In this document: one piece after another, positions 1 to 8,815 of the stretch
How positions within the stretch are numbered: position 1 is the stretch's first letter
Layout of the letters: every line of letters begins with the position of its first letter
DNA from: Arthrobacter pigmenti
Lineage (GTDB): Bacteria; Actinomycetota; Actinomycetes; Actinomycetales; Micrococcaceae
DNA: 64,000 nt
Direction of reading: 5' to 3'
Assembly (NCBI RefSeq): GCF_011927905.1
Contig: NZ_JAATJL010000001.1
Coordinates: 3,224,001 to 3,288,000 of the forward strand
Position numbers and translations under genes: made by a program
The notes under the pieces: generated by a model
The model's input: only the letters and a program-made list of their open reading frames with translations
Databases searched by the model: none
Told to the model about the DNA's origin: nothing

Positions 1-610
1 TGCCGATGGTTGCGCTGGTTCCGCCCGTACCCGCTCCGACCACAACCCAGTCCGGGAGCGGGAAGCGTTCGTGCTCCATCTGCCGGAAGATCGACTCGGC
101 GATGTTGTTGTTGCCGCGCCAGTCCGTGGCCCGCTCAGCGTAGGTGAACTGGTCCATGTAATGGCCGCCGGTCTCTGCGGCGATGCGCTCGGCGGCCTCA
201 TAGACCTCGGAGGCGTCATCGACGAAGTGGCATGTTCCACCGTACTGCTCGATCAGGGCGATCTTCTCGAGGCTCGTGGAGTGCGTCATCACGGCGACGA
301 ACGGGAGGTTCAGCAACTGCGCAAAGTACGCTTCGGACACCGCCGTGGAACCACTGGACGCCTCGACTATTGTGGTGTCCTTCCGGATCCAGCCGTTCAC
401 CAGCCCGAACAGGAAGAGTGAGCGCGCCAACCGGTGCTTCAGGCTCCCGGTACGGTGAGTCGATTCGTCCTTTAGGTAGACGTCAACGCCCCACTCCTGG
501 GGCACAGGCACGGCCAACAGGTGAGTATCGGCGGACCGGTTGCCCTCGGCCTCGATGCGCCGGATTGCCTCATCCGACCACGCGCGGTCGCCTCTAGCGG
601 AAATGCTCAT
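1..610 (-). CDS. cds1: PLP-dependent cysteine desulfhydrase / cysteine synthase-like enzyme (C-terminus beyond window)
   Basis: The minus strand reads from ATG at 610 to the window edge without a stop, giving about 203 residues of a fold-type II PLP enzyme. The PLP-lysine motif [11 protein letters not shown] lies near residue 51, followed by the substrate-binding loop [13 protein letters not shown] and, near the edge, the phosphate-binding loop [12 protein letters not shown]. The wording of these motifs closely matches the actinobacterial L-cysteine desulfhydrase Cds1 (M. tuberculosis Rv3684 type), which degrades cysteine to pyruvate, ammonia and sulfide. A plain cysteine synthase cannot be fully excluded because the C-terminus is missing. 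The gene is co-directional with, and downstream of, the MerR gene, but a hairpin separates them. Confidence 0.85.
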   Translation of the reverse strand, partial: MSISARGDRAWSDEAIRRIEAEGNRSADTHLLAVPVPQEWGVDVYLKDESTHRTGSLKHRLARSLFLFGLVNGWIRKDTTIVEASSGSTAVSEAYFAQLLNLPFVAVMTHSTSLEKIALIEQYGGTCHFVDDASEVYEAAERIAAETGGHYMDQFTYAERATDWRGNNNIAESIFRQMEHERFPLPDWVVVGAGTGGTSATIG

Positions 611-640
611 ACCCAAAACCCTACGTTCCTTCAGGAAGCA

Positions 641-686
641 CGACGACGGCAACACCCACCCCGGGTGCCGCCGTCGTCGTTCTCGT
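641..686 (-). terminator. Hairpin terminator after the MerR gene
   Basis: Inverted repeat with arms of about 18 bases and two mismatches (ACGACGACGGCAACACCC against GGGTGCCGCCGTCGTCGT). It lies immediately downstream of the MerR stop at 688 on the minus strand and upstream of the cds1-like gene. Both arms contain the recurrent CGACGACGGC word discussed in the findings. Confidence 0.6.
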
Positions 687-687
687 C

Positions 688-1452
688 CTAGAGGTTTCGG
701 TCAGCGAAGACCTTCATCGCATCCCTTACGAACTCCGCGCCTGCCCTGCCGCCGTAGTTCGCGCCGAAGCGGTCGTCCGCGACGTACATTTCGCCGAGGC
801 CCACGAAGTACTCCTTCGAGGGCTTGCCCGCACCAGCACCCGACGTCGGCAGTCCGGGAACACCGGACAGCCACTCGTAGTGCCGGCGTGCCAGGTCCTG
901 CGCTTCGTCGCTGCCGGGAGCATTGCCCTGCTGCGCGGCCGCGGTCCAGTCCGCGCCGAGACGTGCGGTGTGGTCCTTCCACTCCGCCCGTTCGGCGTCG
1001 GACATTCCGGTCCACCAGCGGTCTCCCGCCGCGTACGCTTCCTTGCCCCAACGTTCCTCGACCTCTTCCTTGTACTGGGTGTGGTCGAAGCCGTCGAACA
1101 TGTTTTCCGCCATGAGCTTTTCACCTCCTTCCAATCGTTCGATGGTCTGCGAGACTGACGCGATCTGCCGCGCCAGCCGGTCCTGTTCCTGCCTCAGCCA
1201 CTCAAGGTGCTTCCGCAGCGCACGGGTCGGTTCAGCGTTCCGGCCGAGGGCTTCCTCGATGGCGGGAAGTCCGAGCCCCAGGTCGCGAAGCAGCAGGATG
1301 CGCTGCAGGCGGACGAGGGCGTCGTCGTCGTAATAGCGGTAGCCGTTGCTGCCCACCCGCGAAGGCGGCAGCAGGCCCACCCTGTCGTAGTGCCGTAGCG
1401 TGCGGCTGGTGGTTCCCGCCAGCCGCGACACTTCCTGTATTGACCAGTCCAT
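688..1452 (-). CDS. MerR-family regulator with TipAS antibiotic-recognition domain
   Basis: 254-residue transcription factor. The N-terminal MerR winged helix ([21 protein letters not shown], then [20 protein letters not shown]) is followed by a coiled coil to about residue 115. The C-terminal TipAS-like domain (about 120-250) carries the family pattern of aromatic residues ([29 protein letters not shown]-like RRHYEWL). In the TipAL family this domain binds thiopeptides and other compounds and activates transcription. The start at 1452 is preferred over an upstream in-frame codon at 1479 because AGGAGGAAGGG sits just upstream of it and the promoter -10 (1478-1483) overlaps the longer start. 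The gene is divergent from the deaminase and probably autoregulated through the operator at 1478-1508. Confidence 0.93.
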   Translation of the reverse strand: MDWSIQEVSRLAGTTSRTLRHYDRVGLLPPSRVGSNGYRYYDDDALVRLQRILLLRDLGLGLPAIEEALGRNAEPTRALRKHLEWLRQEQDRLARQIASVSQTIERLEGGEKLMAENMFDGFDHTQYKEEVEERWGKEAYAAGDRWWTGMSDAERAEWKDHTARLGADWTAAAQQGNAPGSDEAQDLARRHYEWLSGVPGLPTSGAGAGKPSKEYFVGLGEMYVADDRFGANYGGRAGAEFVRDAMKVFADRNL

Positions 1453-1477
1453 CCCTTCCTCCTCACGTGCTTTCACC

Positions 1478-1508
1478 ACCGTACAAGTTGACGTTGCGTC
1501 AAGGTCAA
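1478..1508 (-). promoter_or_regulatory. MerR-type promoter/operator
   Basis: On the minus strand a -35 TTGACC (1503-1508) and a -10 TACGGT (1478-1483) are separated by 19 bp, the long spacer typical of MerR-activated promoters. The spacer contains the perfect inverted repeat TTGACGCAACGTCAA (1488-1502). The arrangement implies autoregulation of the TipA-like regulator. The site also lies about 50-60 bp upstream of the divergent deaminase start. Confidence 0.75.
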
Positions 1509-1550
1509 CACGCTACTTACAGTGTTTGCGGCGGGTGTAAGGTTCGGACC

Positions 1551-2030
1551 ATGAGCGCTTTTGAGGAGCAATTCCTTGTGCGGGCAGTCCAGCTCGCGAC
1601 CGAAAACGTGCACGACGACGGCGGCCCCTTCGGTGCGCTGATCGTGACGGACAGTGGGCGCACCTTCGAGGGCACCAACCGGGTCACCGCACACAACGAC
1701 CCCACGGCCCACGCCGAAGTGATGGCGATCCGCAACGCGTGCTCATCCCTACGGACATTCGATCTGACCGGCTGCATGCTCTACACGAGCTGCGAGCCCT
1801 GCCCGCTCTGTCTCGCGGCCGCGCTGTGGGCTCGTGTCGATGGCATCGTCTTTGCGGCGGACCGGCACGACGCCGCGCGCGCGGGTTTCGATGACGCGCT
1901 GTTCTACGAGTTCCTCGAAGCACCTGTCGAGGAGAGGTCCATGCCGGTGCGGCAGATTACGCTTCCGGACTCGGCGAGCGCAGCCCCGTTCGAAGCGTGG
2001 GCGTCCCTGGAGAATCGGACTGACTACTGA
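1551..2030 (+). CDS. Nucleoside deaminase (guanine deaminase-like), first paralogue
   Basis: 159-residue cytidine/deoxycytidylate deaminase superfamily enzyme. The zinc motif HAEVMAIR (about residue 54) supplies a histidine and the proton-shuttling glutamate, and CEPCPLC (about residues 84-90) supplies two cysteine ligands. Length and the NDPTAHAE context fit bacterial GuaD-type guanine deaminases rather than TadA, but substrate cannot be fixed by reading. The ATG at 1551 follows a short intergenic region shared with the divergent MerR gene. A second copy at 48966-49460 is about 76% identical by eye and sits with purine transport and xanthine dehydrogenase genes, so this copy may be a duplicate under different, MerR-linked control. 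Confidence 0.87.
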   Translation: MSAFEEQFLVRAVQLATENVHDDGGPFGALIVTDSGRTFEGTNRVTAHNDPTAHAEVMAIRNACSSLRTFDLTGCMLYTSCEPCPLCLAAALWARVDGIVFAADRHDAARAGFDDALFYEFLEAPVEERSMPVRQITLPDSASAAPFEAWASLENRTDY

Positions 2031-2034
2031 GCGG

Positions 2035-2586
2035 TCACTCCATCGGGGAAATCTCCACCTGCGCGCCGATCCATGCCGGCGGAGATTGCAGGTGGCCGGT
2101 CTCGAACCATGTGCTAATCGGATCGGTCGCGTAGTACGCGTAAATGGGGACGAGGTGAACCAGCGCAACTGCGATGATGGCGAGCGCGGTGGCCAATCCC
2201 GCCACACGGACCGAACGCGCGGACCGCTCACGCGCACTGACCCACAGCGTGAACAACACAGGAAGGGCGGCGATCAGCAGCACGACCGTGACGAGCGGCA
2301 AGGTCGTGATGGAGATGCAGGGCGGGACCCCGGCAATCGCGTTGCCGTTCGCGTCAACAAAACCGGCGCCTGCATCGACTCCGCCCGCGCATCCACCGGC
2401 GCTCGACGTCGATCCCACCCAGTACAAAACGCCGACGACGGCGGCGGTCACCACCACAGCACGGCCGGCACGCCGTGCGGATTTGCGCGCTGACACTCGT
2501 GCGGAGTCCTTGTGCGCGCCGCCGTCGGCTTTTCCTTCGGACTTCACGGGCGTATCGGTCCAGACAGAATCTTCATTCGATGCCAT
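2035..2586 (-). CDS. Membrane protein of unknown function
   Basis: 183 residues. A charged, hydrophilic N-terminus (about 40 residues) is followed by a helix (GRAVVVTAAVVGVLYWVGST), an extracytoplasmic loop with two cysteines, then two further helices (LPLVTVVLLIAALPVLFTLW and VAGLATALAIIAVALVHLVP) and a short tail. The ATG at 2586 (MASNEDSV) is chosen over an upstream extension that lacks hydrophobic or conserved character. It ends 5 bp from the convergent deaminase stop. No family was recognised. Confidence 0.65.
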   Translation of the reverse strand: MASNEDSVWTDTPVKSEGKADGGAHKDSARVSARKSARRAGRAVVVTAAVVGVLYWVGSTSSAGGCAGGVDAGAGFVDANGNAIAGVPPCISITTLPLVTVVLLIAALPVLFTLWVSARERSARSVRVAGLATALAIIAVALVHLVPIYAYYATDPISTWFETGHLQSPPAWIGAQVEISPME

Positions 2587-2690
2587 GTTGCGTTTCCCCC
2601 AACGTCGTCGTAGCTGCGCTCCTAACCACACTATCCGCGACTGGTGGAGCAGTTCCGGAGCCATACCCTGCCCCCGGAAGTGACAGCAAC

Positions 2691-2745
2691 GACTGCACCG
2701 CATGCGTTGCCTGCAGTGCAGTCAGATCCTGACAGCACATACCCC
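2691..2745. repeat. Degenerate GCATGC-centred intergenic element, copy A
   Basis: Intergenic sequence with the inverted repeat GACTGCA/TGCAGTC (2691-2697 and 2717-2723) around a GCATGC core, ending in CACATACCCC. Similar words recur at 33625-33690 and 63263-63325, both intergenic. Confidence 0.35.
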
Positions 2746-2894
2746 TTACCCGGAGGCCGCGGTTGGCCGAGCTCAACACGCTTCATGCCTGCGCGAAGAA
2801 TCGCGAGTATAGGGTGGATCGAAACGCTGGCCAAAGAGCGCCGCGCCAAGGGCCCCGGCCGCGCCAAGCGATACAGCCGCACCCAGGGGGATCA

Positions 2895-3605
2895 GTGCAC
2901 GCCAGCAATACTCAGACATCCACGAAATCACGGGCCATCAACGCTGCACACATTGTCAGCATTCTTATGCTGGTCGGGACGGCGCTCGGTACTCTCTTCC
3001 AGGTAACGGGTGCGCTCCTCTTCGGATCAATCGACATCGAACTCCCTGTCGTGCCCTTCTGGCCACAGCTGCCCGAGGGAACAGTGATAACGGAGGGGCC
3101 TCCAGCCCGGGTGGTTTCAGGAGGTTTTACATCCGCCGAGGTCACGGTCGCCGGGCTGCTGTGGGATGTGCGGATCCTATTGGCTGCGGGATACGCGCTT
3201 CAGGGCGCCACAACGATGCTTGTGGCCTATGCCGTCTACCGGTTTGCTGCACAGTTCTATCGGGCAGCATCCTTCAAGCCCGCACTCACCCAGGCACTGC
3301 GGAAAGCCGGAATCTCCGTCATTGTTGGGGGGATCGCATCACAGGTCTGTCTCCTTATTGCCTACACTCGCGCCTCGGAGCAAACGCTGAAGTTCACCTC
3401 CTGGAAAAGCAACACTGACGTTCTCCCGACCACTGGTTCCACCGGACCGCTCGGCGTAGCCCCCGGTATCCACTTCGACGTCCAGCTCTGGCCGATCTGG
3501 GTTGGCCTAGCGCTACTCGCACTGGCCGCGGTGTTCCGCTACGGGGAAAAGTTAGAGGCAGAGAAGGAGGAATTGAAGCGCGCTGCCGCCGTCACGCGGA
3601 GCTGA
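2895..3605 (+). CDS. DUF2975-like membrane protein
   Basis: 236 residues from GTG 2895, chosen because AGGGGG (2885-2890) sits just upstream; upstream in-frame sequence looks non-coding. Predicted helices by eye: AHIVSILMLVGTALGTLFQV, an external segment rich in Pro/Gly, WDVRILLAAGYALQGATTML, GISVIVGGIASQVCLLIAY, and LWPIWVGLALLALAAVF. The C-terminal signature FRYGEKLEAEKEEL resembles the end of DUF2975 proteins (FRYGxxLQxExDxLV). Function is unknown. It is monocistronic by spacing. Confidence 0.7.
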   Translation: MHASNTQTSTKSRAINAAHIVSILMLVGTALGTLFQVTGALLFGSIDIELPVVPFWPQLPEGTVITEGPPARVVSGGFTSAEVTVAGLLWDVRILLAAGYALQGATTMLVAYAVYRFAAQFYRAASFKPALTQALRKAGISVIVGGIASQVCLLIAYTRASEQTLKFTSWKSNTDVLPTTGSTGPLGVAPGIHFDVQLWPIWVGLALLALAAVFRYGEKLEAEKEELKRAAAVTRS

Positions 3606-3628
3606 GCCCTTACCCCTCCCGGAATGCA

Positions 3629-3642
3629 AAGTATGCTTAGTA
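3629..3642 (+). promoter_or_regulatory. AAGTATGCTTAGTA element upstream of the AI-2E gene
   Basis: AT-rich 14-mer AAGTATGCTTAGTA ends 34 bases before the ATG of the AI-2E family gene. A close relative, AAGTACCCTTACTA (15784-15797), lies 28 bases upstream of the minus-strand gene ending at 15480. A shared promoter or operator is inferred. Confidence 0.4.
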
Positions 3643-3676
3643 TTTAGTCCGGGCAGACCGCAAGGGGAGGAACCTT

Positions 3677-4792
3677 ATGACTGAGCCGCACTTGAAGCCC
3701 GCTCGATCCAGCACCTGGAAGGACAGCCTCGGGCGCACGGCGTCCCGCGCAGCCCAGATCCTCCTGATCCTCACTCTTGTAGTGGTGGCGGTTTACGGTC
3801 TGCTGCAGATCCGTCTGCTGGTGATACCCGTGATTATCGCCCTCATTCTGTCGGCCGCGATCGGCCCCTTCGTAAACCTGTTACGACGGCGGGGCGTCCC
3901 CGGAGCACTTGCCACAGCCATCGCATTCCTCGCGTTGCTGATTCTGCTCGGCACACTCATTACGATCATCGTGCTCTCCGTGCGAAGCCAGGCAGACGAG
4001 CTCGTCACCGCCGCCACCGAGGGCCTCGATGAGCTGCAAGCCTTCCTTACCAGCGGCCCGTTCCCCATCACCCCCGAGCAACTCGAGCAGGCGCGCACCG
4101 TCGTCATCGACTTCGCCACCAGCGCCCAATTTCGCTCGGGCGCGATCTCCGGTGTCTCGGTCGTGGCCGAGTTCCTCACCGGTGCCACGCTGATGATCGT
4201 GATCCTGTTCTTCTTCCTCAAGGACGGCAAGAAGATCTGGGAGTTCTTCCTTCGGCCATTCAGCGGTGAGCGCGAGCAGAAGCTGCGCCGCTCCGGAGCT
4301 CGCACCCTCGAAGTTCTCGGCGGTTACGTCCGCGGCACCGCGATCGTTGCGCTGGTGGACGCCGTGGCCATCGGAATTGCGCTGCTGATCCTGCAGGTGC
4401 CCCTTGCCCTTCCGCTCGCGATGATCGTGTTCATCGGCGCATTCATCCCGCTTGTCGGCGCAACACTGGCCGGGGTCCTTGCCGCACTCGTGGCGCTGGT
4501 TGCCAACGGGCCGATCGTCGCGTTGATCGTGGTGGGGGTCGTCGTCGTCGTCAATCAACTGGAAGGCGACCTGCTGCAGCCGGTGGTGATGGGCAAGTCC
4601 CTGCGGTTGCACGCTCTGGTGATCTTGCTCGCGCTGACAGCAGGGACCATCCTCGCGGGGATCATCGGCGCAGTGCTTTCGGTGCCAATCGCCGCGGTTG
4701 CCTGGGCGGTCCTGCAGGTGTGGACTGCGGAGGATCCTCGGCTCGAACCATTGAACCCCGATCTTCCACCGGCCGGAAGCGAACCGACCTAG
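3677..4792 (+). CDS. AI-2E family transporter (PerM-type membrane protein)
   Basis: 371 residues with the family plan: two N-terminal helices (about 20-75), a soluble region rich in charged residues (about 95-165), then a C-terminal block of helices including GGYVRGTAIVALVDAVAIGIAL, FIGAFIPLVGATLAGVLAAL and VVVVVNQLEGDLLQPVVMGKSL, a strongly conserved AI-2E motif. Members have been linked to autoinducer-2 export or sodium/proton exchange; the substrate here is unknown. GGAGG lies 7 bases before the ATG. A spaced, unrelated membrane gene follows at 4864. Confidence 0.92.
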   Translation: MTEPHLKPARSSTWKDSLGRTASRAAQILLILTLVVVAVYGLLQIRLLVIPVIIALILSAAIGPFVNLLRRRGVPGALATAIAFLALLILLGTLITIIVLSVRSQADELVTAATEGLDELQAFLTSGPFPITPEQLEQARTVVIDFATSAQFRSGAISGVSVVAEFLTGATLMIVILFFFLKDGKKIWEFFLRPFSGEREQKLRRSGARTLEVLGGYVRGTAIVALVDAVAIGIALLILQVPLALPLAMIVFIGAFIPLVGATLAGVLAALVALVANGPIVALIVVGVVVVVNQLEGDLLQPVVMGKSLRLHALVILLALTAGTILAGIIGAVLSVPIAAVAWAVLQVWTAEDPRLEPLNPDLPPAGSEPT

Positions 4793-4863
4793 CGCCGAAT
4801 CGATGAAACCAAGCAGGCTTATGCACAGGATTTCGGTCGATCTTTTCAGCGAGGAGTAGCTCC

Positions 4864-5613
4864 ATGGCGTTGGCGATTGCTGGCTCGTTAATCATCGCCC
4901 TTGTGCTCGCGGGGCTGCATCTGGCGGCGCTTCGGATCCGCAAGCTGCCGCTTGTGCCGGAGCACGTCACGGGCTCCTTCGCCGGCGGGCTCGCAGTTGC
5001 GTACGTCTTCCTGCACCTCCTGCCTGAGATCGCCGAAGGGAACGAAGCGATCGGCGAACTGCTCGAGGACACGATCGAGGTAACGCCGCTGTTTGACCTC
5101 GGCATTTTCGTTGTCGCTCTCACCGGGTTCACCGCGTTCTACGGGCTGGACCGGCTGGCCACGCGGCGGCGCACCCGGGACAGCGGCGAGTCGGGTGGCG
5201 TCTACTGGTTGCACGTCGGCGCTTTCGCAATCTACAACGCGCTCATCACTTACACGATGACGCTTCGCCTGGAAACCGGCGTCCTCTTTGCCATCCTGTT
5301 CAGCATCGCGATGGGCCTGCACTTCGTGCTCACCGACCGCCACCTGGAGGAGCACTATCCGCGCAGGTTCAGGACCAGCGGGCGGCTGGTCCTAGCCGGC
5401 GCGCTGATCCTCGGGTGGGCGCTCTCGGCCCTCTTCGCGCCGACAAGCACAGTAGTGGTCGCCATCCTGACCGCACTTTTGGGAGGCTCCGTGCTCCTGA
5501 ATGTGTTCAAGGAGGAGCTGCCGTCCAATCGCGGATCAAGCTTCCCGTGGTTCCTCGCCGGACTGGTGCTGTACTCCGCGCTGCTCGCCCTGATCACAGC
5601 GGCCGCCGAATGA
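4864..5613 (+). CDS. Eight-helix membrane protein, possibly ZIP-like
   Basis: 249 residues, almost wholly hydrophobic, with eight helices by eye. Helix 2 contains FLHLLPEI, reminiscent of the H-x-x-P-E metal site of ZIP transporters, and the eight-helix count also fits ZIP; but the second canonical HExPHE motif is not obvious, so the assignment is tentative. The ATG at 4864 has a good GAGGAG ribosome site. Its stop overlaps the recQ start by four bases (ATGA), indicating translational coupling with the helicase. Confidence 0.7.
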   Translation: MALAIAGSLIIALVLAGLHLAALRIRKLPLVPEHVTGSFAGGLAVAYVFLHLLPEIAEGNEAIGELLEDTIEVTPLFDLGIFVVALTGFTAFYGLDRLATRRRTRDSGESGGVYWLHVGAFAIYNALITYTMTLRLETGVLFAILFSIAMGLHFVLTDRHLEEHYPRRFRTSGRLVLAGALILGWALSALFAPTSTVVVAILTALLGGSVLLNVFKEELPSNRGSSFPWFLAGLVLYSALLALITAAAE

Positions 5614-7241
5614 GAAAGACACTCGCTGATACAGCGCGCTCGCTCTTTGGCTGGGACACCCTGCTGCCCGGTCAGCGGAAGGCACTAACCGCGGCCGACG
5701 ACGGCAGGAACCTCCTCTGCGTCCTGCCGACAGGTTACGGGAAGTCCGCCATCTACCAGGTGACGGCGATGTCCCGGCCGGGTGTCGCCGTCGTCATCTC
5801 GCCGTTGATTTCGCTGCAGCGCGATCAGGTTGAAGCGATCAACGAGGCGCTGGGCGACACGCGCGCGTACGTGCTGAATTCCGCAGCGACCGAGACAGAA
5901 ATCGACGAGGCGTGGGCAGCCGCCGAGGACGACGACGAAGAGCGCCGCGCCAAGTTCCTGTTCCTCGCACCCGAGCAGCTGGCCCGGGATGACGTTGCGG
6001 AGCGGCTTGGCCCGCTGGACATATCCGTGCTCGTCATCGACGAAGCACACTGCGTATCAACCTGGGGCCACGATTTCCGTCCCGAATACCTGCAACTCGG
6101 CGCGCGGGTGTTGCAGCTGAAGCGGCCCGTCATTGCGCTGACGGCGACCGCGTCGCCGCCCGTGCGGCAGGAAATCGTGGAGCGGCTGCGGCTGGGGGGC
6201 GCCGTCGTCGTTGCCGAAGGTTTTGACCGGCCCAACCTTCACCTCAGCGTGGAACAGCATGAATCGGAACGGGACAAGCGCCGGGCGGTGCTGGATCAGG
6301 TCCGCATCCTCGACGGCCAGGGGCTGCTCTACACGGCAACCCGCAAGGAGACCGAGGAGTATGCGCAGGAGCTTCAGGAAGCGGGATTACGTGCGGATGC
6401 GTACCATTCCGGGCGGAAGAAGTCGGAGCGGAACGCGCTGCACGAGGCATTCCATCGGGGCGGGCTGGACGTGGTTGTCGCGACGACGGCGTTCGGCATG
6501 GGGATCGACAAGCCGGACGTACGGTTCGTGGTGCACGCTGACATCCCCGATTCGTTGGACAGCTACTACCAGGAGATCGGGCGGGCCGGGCGCGATGGTG
6601 AGCCGGCCGTCGTCGTACTTCACTACCGTCCCGAGGATCTGGGAATCCGGCGGTATTTCGCAGCGAAGGGTGTCGATGAGGAGGGGCTGCGCGCGCTGTT
6701 CGCGACACTGCGCGCGGCGGATGAACCGCTGGACTCCGCCGGAATCCGCGAGGCCACCGGGGTATCACAGCGGAAGCTGTCCGATCTGCTGAATCAGTTG
6801 CTCGAGGTGGGTGCGGTCCGCGAGCGCAATGGGAAGTTCCGTGTTGCGTCTTCGATGGACGTGGATCAGGTGATTGCCGACGTCGTCGATCACCGGAAGC
6901 AGCGCCAGGAAATGGACCGATCGCGCGTGGATATGGCCCGGCAGTATGCGGAGCAGCGGGGGTGCCGACGGAAATTTCTGCTCGGTTACTTCGGTGAGGA
7001 GCGCGAGGACCTGTGCGGGACGTGCGATAACTGTGATGCGGGGCGCTCCGCCGGGCACGACGACGACGCCGGTCGCCGTCCGTTCCCGCTGCAGGGCCTG
7101 GTGCGGCACCCGGAGTGGGGCGAGGGTGTGGTGATGGGTTACGAGAGCGATGTTGTGACGGTTTTGTTCGAGGAGCACGGCTACAAGTCTTTGTCGCTGC
7201 CGCTTGTGGAGGAGAAGAAGTTGCTTGCCTCTTTGGAGTAA
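5610..7241 (+). CDS. recQ: RecQ-family ATP-dependent DNA helicase
   Basis: 543 residues. Walker A TGYGKS at 41-46, DEAH box at about 145, motif III LTATASPP, motif V TTAFGMGIDKPDVRFVVHAD and motif VI QEIGRAGRDG are all present, followed by a winged-helix region and a zinc-binding site (one Cys in GCRRKFLLGYFG, then CGTCDNC at about 470). A C-terminal domain of about 60 residues (HPEWGEGVVMGYESDVVTVLF) is typical of actinobacterial RecQ-like helicases. It unwinds DNA 3' to 5' in recombination and repair. The start overlaps the preceding stop by 4 bases; the longer frame from 5415 would overlap the upstream gene by 200 bases and is rejected. Confidence 0.95.
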   Translation: MRKTLADTARSLFGWDTLLPGQRKALTAADDGRNLLCVLPTGYGKSAIYQVTAMSRPGVAVVISPLISLQRDQVEAINEALGDTRAYVLNSAATETEIDEAWAAAEDDDEERRAKFLFLAPEQLARDDVAERLGPLDISVLVIDEAHCVSTWGHDFRPEYLQLGARVLQLKRPVIALTATASPPVRQEIVERLRLGGAVVVAEGFDRPNLHLSVEQHESERDKRRAVLDQVRILDGQGLLYTATRKETEEYAQELQEAGLRADAYHSGRKKSERNALHEAFHRGGLDVVVATTAFGMGIDKPDVRFVVHADIPDSLDSYYQEIGRAGRDGEPAVVVLHYRPEDLGIRRYFAAKGVDEEGLRALFATLRAADEPLDSAGIREATGVSQRKLSDLLNQLLEVGAVRERNGKFRVASSMDVDQVIADVVDHRKQRQEMDRSRVDMARQYAEQRGCRRKFLLGYFGEEREDLCGTCDNCDAGRSAGHDDDAGRRPFPLQGLVRHPEWGEGVVMGYESDVVTVLFEEHGYKSLSLPLVEEKKLLASLE

Positions 7242-7327
7242 TCATTGCCTTTGCGAAAGTTCCTCGCACAGAGAACGTCAGCATGGTTACACTTCGAGAA
7301 GTAACCCGTTGACCCTGAAAGTGACCT

Positions 7328-7531
7328 ATGGAAACCAACCACAAGATTTCGCCGGAGGACCCGTTCCCGGAGGATCTGACTGTCCTTGACGATACCGAGT
7401 TGGAAGTGCTCAATAGCCGCGCGCATCGCGAGCTGGAGGCCGAGTACGCGACCGGTTTTCCGGAGCCCGAAACCGAGGCACGGCTGGAAGAAGTCAACCT
7501 TGAACTGAACCGTCGCGAGCAGCAAGGCTAG
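7328..7531 (+). CDS. Small acidic protein of unknown function
   Basis: 67 residues, very rich in Glu/Asp with heptad-like leucines (LEVLNSRAHRELEAEY, ARLEEVNLELNRREQ), suggesting a helical coiled coil. Codon third positions are GC-rich as in neighbours, which supports coding. No strong ribosome site is visible before the ATG at 7328. No family recognised. Confidence 0.5.
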   Translation: METNHKISPEDPFPEDLTVLDDTELEVLNSRAHRELEAEYATGFPEPETEARLEEVNLELNRREQQG

Positions 7532-7674
7532 ACGCTTCTTCGACACTTCCGGAATCCGGATTGGCAGCGGTTTTCCCGCTCGCCGGTCCGGGTTCTTTTT
7601 TGGCCTGTCTTCGACTTCCATTAATCGAAGATCTGTTCTAGTTTTAAGTCCGGCATAGCGGAAGGCGGCGGACA

Positions 7675-8013
7675 GTGACGGCGCATCAGGTTGACGAGAT
7701 AGATCCGGGGTCGCGGCCCCTCAATGAAGAAGCGGACATCCGTTTCACTGCCCGGGATGAGCCGCTGGCGTTGCGCTGGCGCGGCAGCATCTGGCAGGTG
7801 CGCGGTGAGCCGTTGCGCTGGTCCAGCTCGCGTAGCTGGTGGGAGCCGGACCCTGCCGGCATCATGGGGCAGGGCAGCATCATGACCATGCAGTACTGGC
7901 GGTTCAGGGCACAGACGGGGCCGGCCTCTCCCATCCTCGTGTTCGACATCTGCAGCGATCCGCGCTGGGAAGGATGGCGGCTGGTGCGGGTGACCAACCT
8001 GGCGGTGCACTGA
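7675..8013 (+). CDS. DUF6504-like small protein
   Basis: 112 residues from GTG 7675 with GGAAGG upstream. The central pattern ALRWRGSIWQVRGEPLRW, SRSWWEPD and MQYWRFRAQTG, ending DPRWEGWRLVRVTNLAVH, resembles the Trp-rich DUF6504 domain that often accompanies the ImuA/ImuB/DnaE2 mutagenesis genes; those partners are absent here. Function is unknown. It is followed after 29 bases by the DUF1648 gene. Confidence 0.65.
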   Translation: MTAHQVDEIDPGSRPLNEEADIRFTARDEPLALRWRGSIWQVRGEPLRWSSSRSWWEPDPAGIMGQGSIMTMQYWRFRAQTGPASPILVFDICSDPRWEGWRLVRVTNLAVH

Positions 8014-8042
8014 GCAGCCGGAGCCGCACATAGGGTTGACGC

Positions 8043-8795
8043 ATGGGAATCGCTACACAGTCCCGCCCGGAGAGGGGACGCTACAAGGTCTGGCTGACCT
8101 TTCCTGTGGCGCTGCTCATCCTGGCCGGTTTCTTTTGGTACGGCGCGTCGCTCTATGACTCGCTACCTGAGCGGATCCCGACGCATTGGGGACCGAGCGG
8201 ACAACCCGACGCGTGGGCAGAGAAGTCGTTCGGCTCCGTATTCAGCTCCGTTATCGTCGGCGCGGGGGTCACCATACTGATGGCGTTCATATCCGCGCTG
8301 GTGTCCCGGATGGTTCCGCCACGAGAGCAACCAACCCTGTGGGAGCAGTACCGCAGGGAAAGCATGATTCGGGGAACCGTCGCCGGGCTGGGCCTGACCT
8401 CGGTGGGCATTGCCCTGCTGACAGGCGCCTTGAGTGCCAGCGGGTGGAACGACCCGGAATACTTGGCTGCTTGGCCCGCAGGGTTGTTCGTCATGTTCGT
8501 GCTGGTAGCCATCTTCGCTAGTTATGCGGTGGCGGCGCGCTGGGCGCGCACGACGGCAGCGCGAGACGGCGTTGAACCCACCGAGGAAGAAGCGGCGGAA
8601 GACAAGCTGTGGATCGCGGGCGTTCTCTACAACAACGTTGACGATCCTCACGTGTGGGTTCCGAAGCGTGAAGGAACGGGTTACGGGCTCACCGTAAACG
8701 TCGGGACGCGGAAAGGGCGGGCCGCCGTCGTCGTTTTCCTGGCCCTGGTGAGCGTGCCGCTCCTGTTGATCGCTGTCTTGCCCCTGGTGATGTAG
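8043..8795 (+). CDS. DUF1648/DUF5808 membrane protein (SdpI-like)
   Basis: 250 residues. The first helix is followed by LPERIPTHWGPSGQPDAW, the diagnostic DUF1648 motif; helices follow near 65-90, 110-130, 140-165 and 225-250. Between the last two lies WIAGVLYNNVDDPHVWVPKR, a DUF5808 signature. DUF1648 occurs in SdpI-type immunity/regulatory proteins and in GntR-linked membrane proteins; here no toxin or regulator partner is adjacent, so the role is unknown. Confidence 0.85.
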   Translation: MGIATQSRPERGRYKVWLTFPVALLILAGFFWYGASLYDSLPERIPTHWGPSGQPDAWAEKSFGSVFSSVIVGAGVTILMAFISALVSRMVPPREQPTLWEQYRRESMIRGTVAGLGLTSVGIALLTGALSASGWNDPEYLAAWPAGLFVMFVLVAIFASYAVAARWARTTAARDGVEPTEEEAAEDKLWIAGVLYNNVDDPHVWVPKREGTGYGLTVNVGTRKGRAAVVVFLALVSVPLLLIAVLPLVM

Positions 8796-8815
8796 CTCAC
8801 TGCTAGGCTTCGGGC

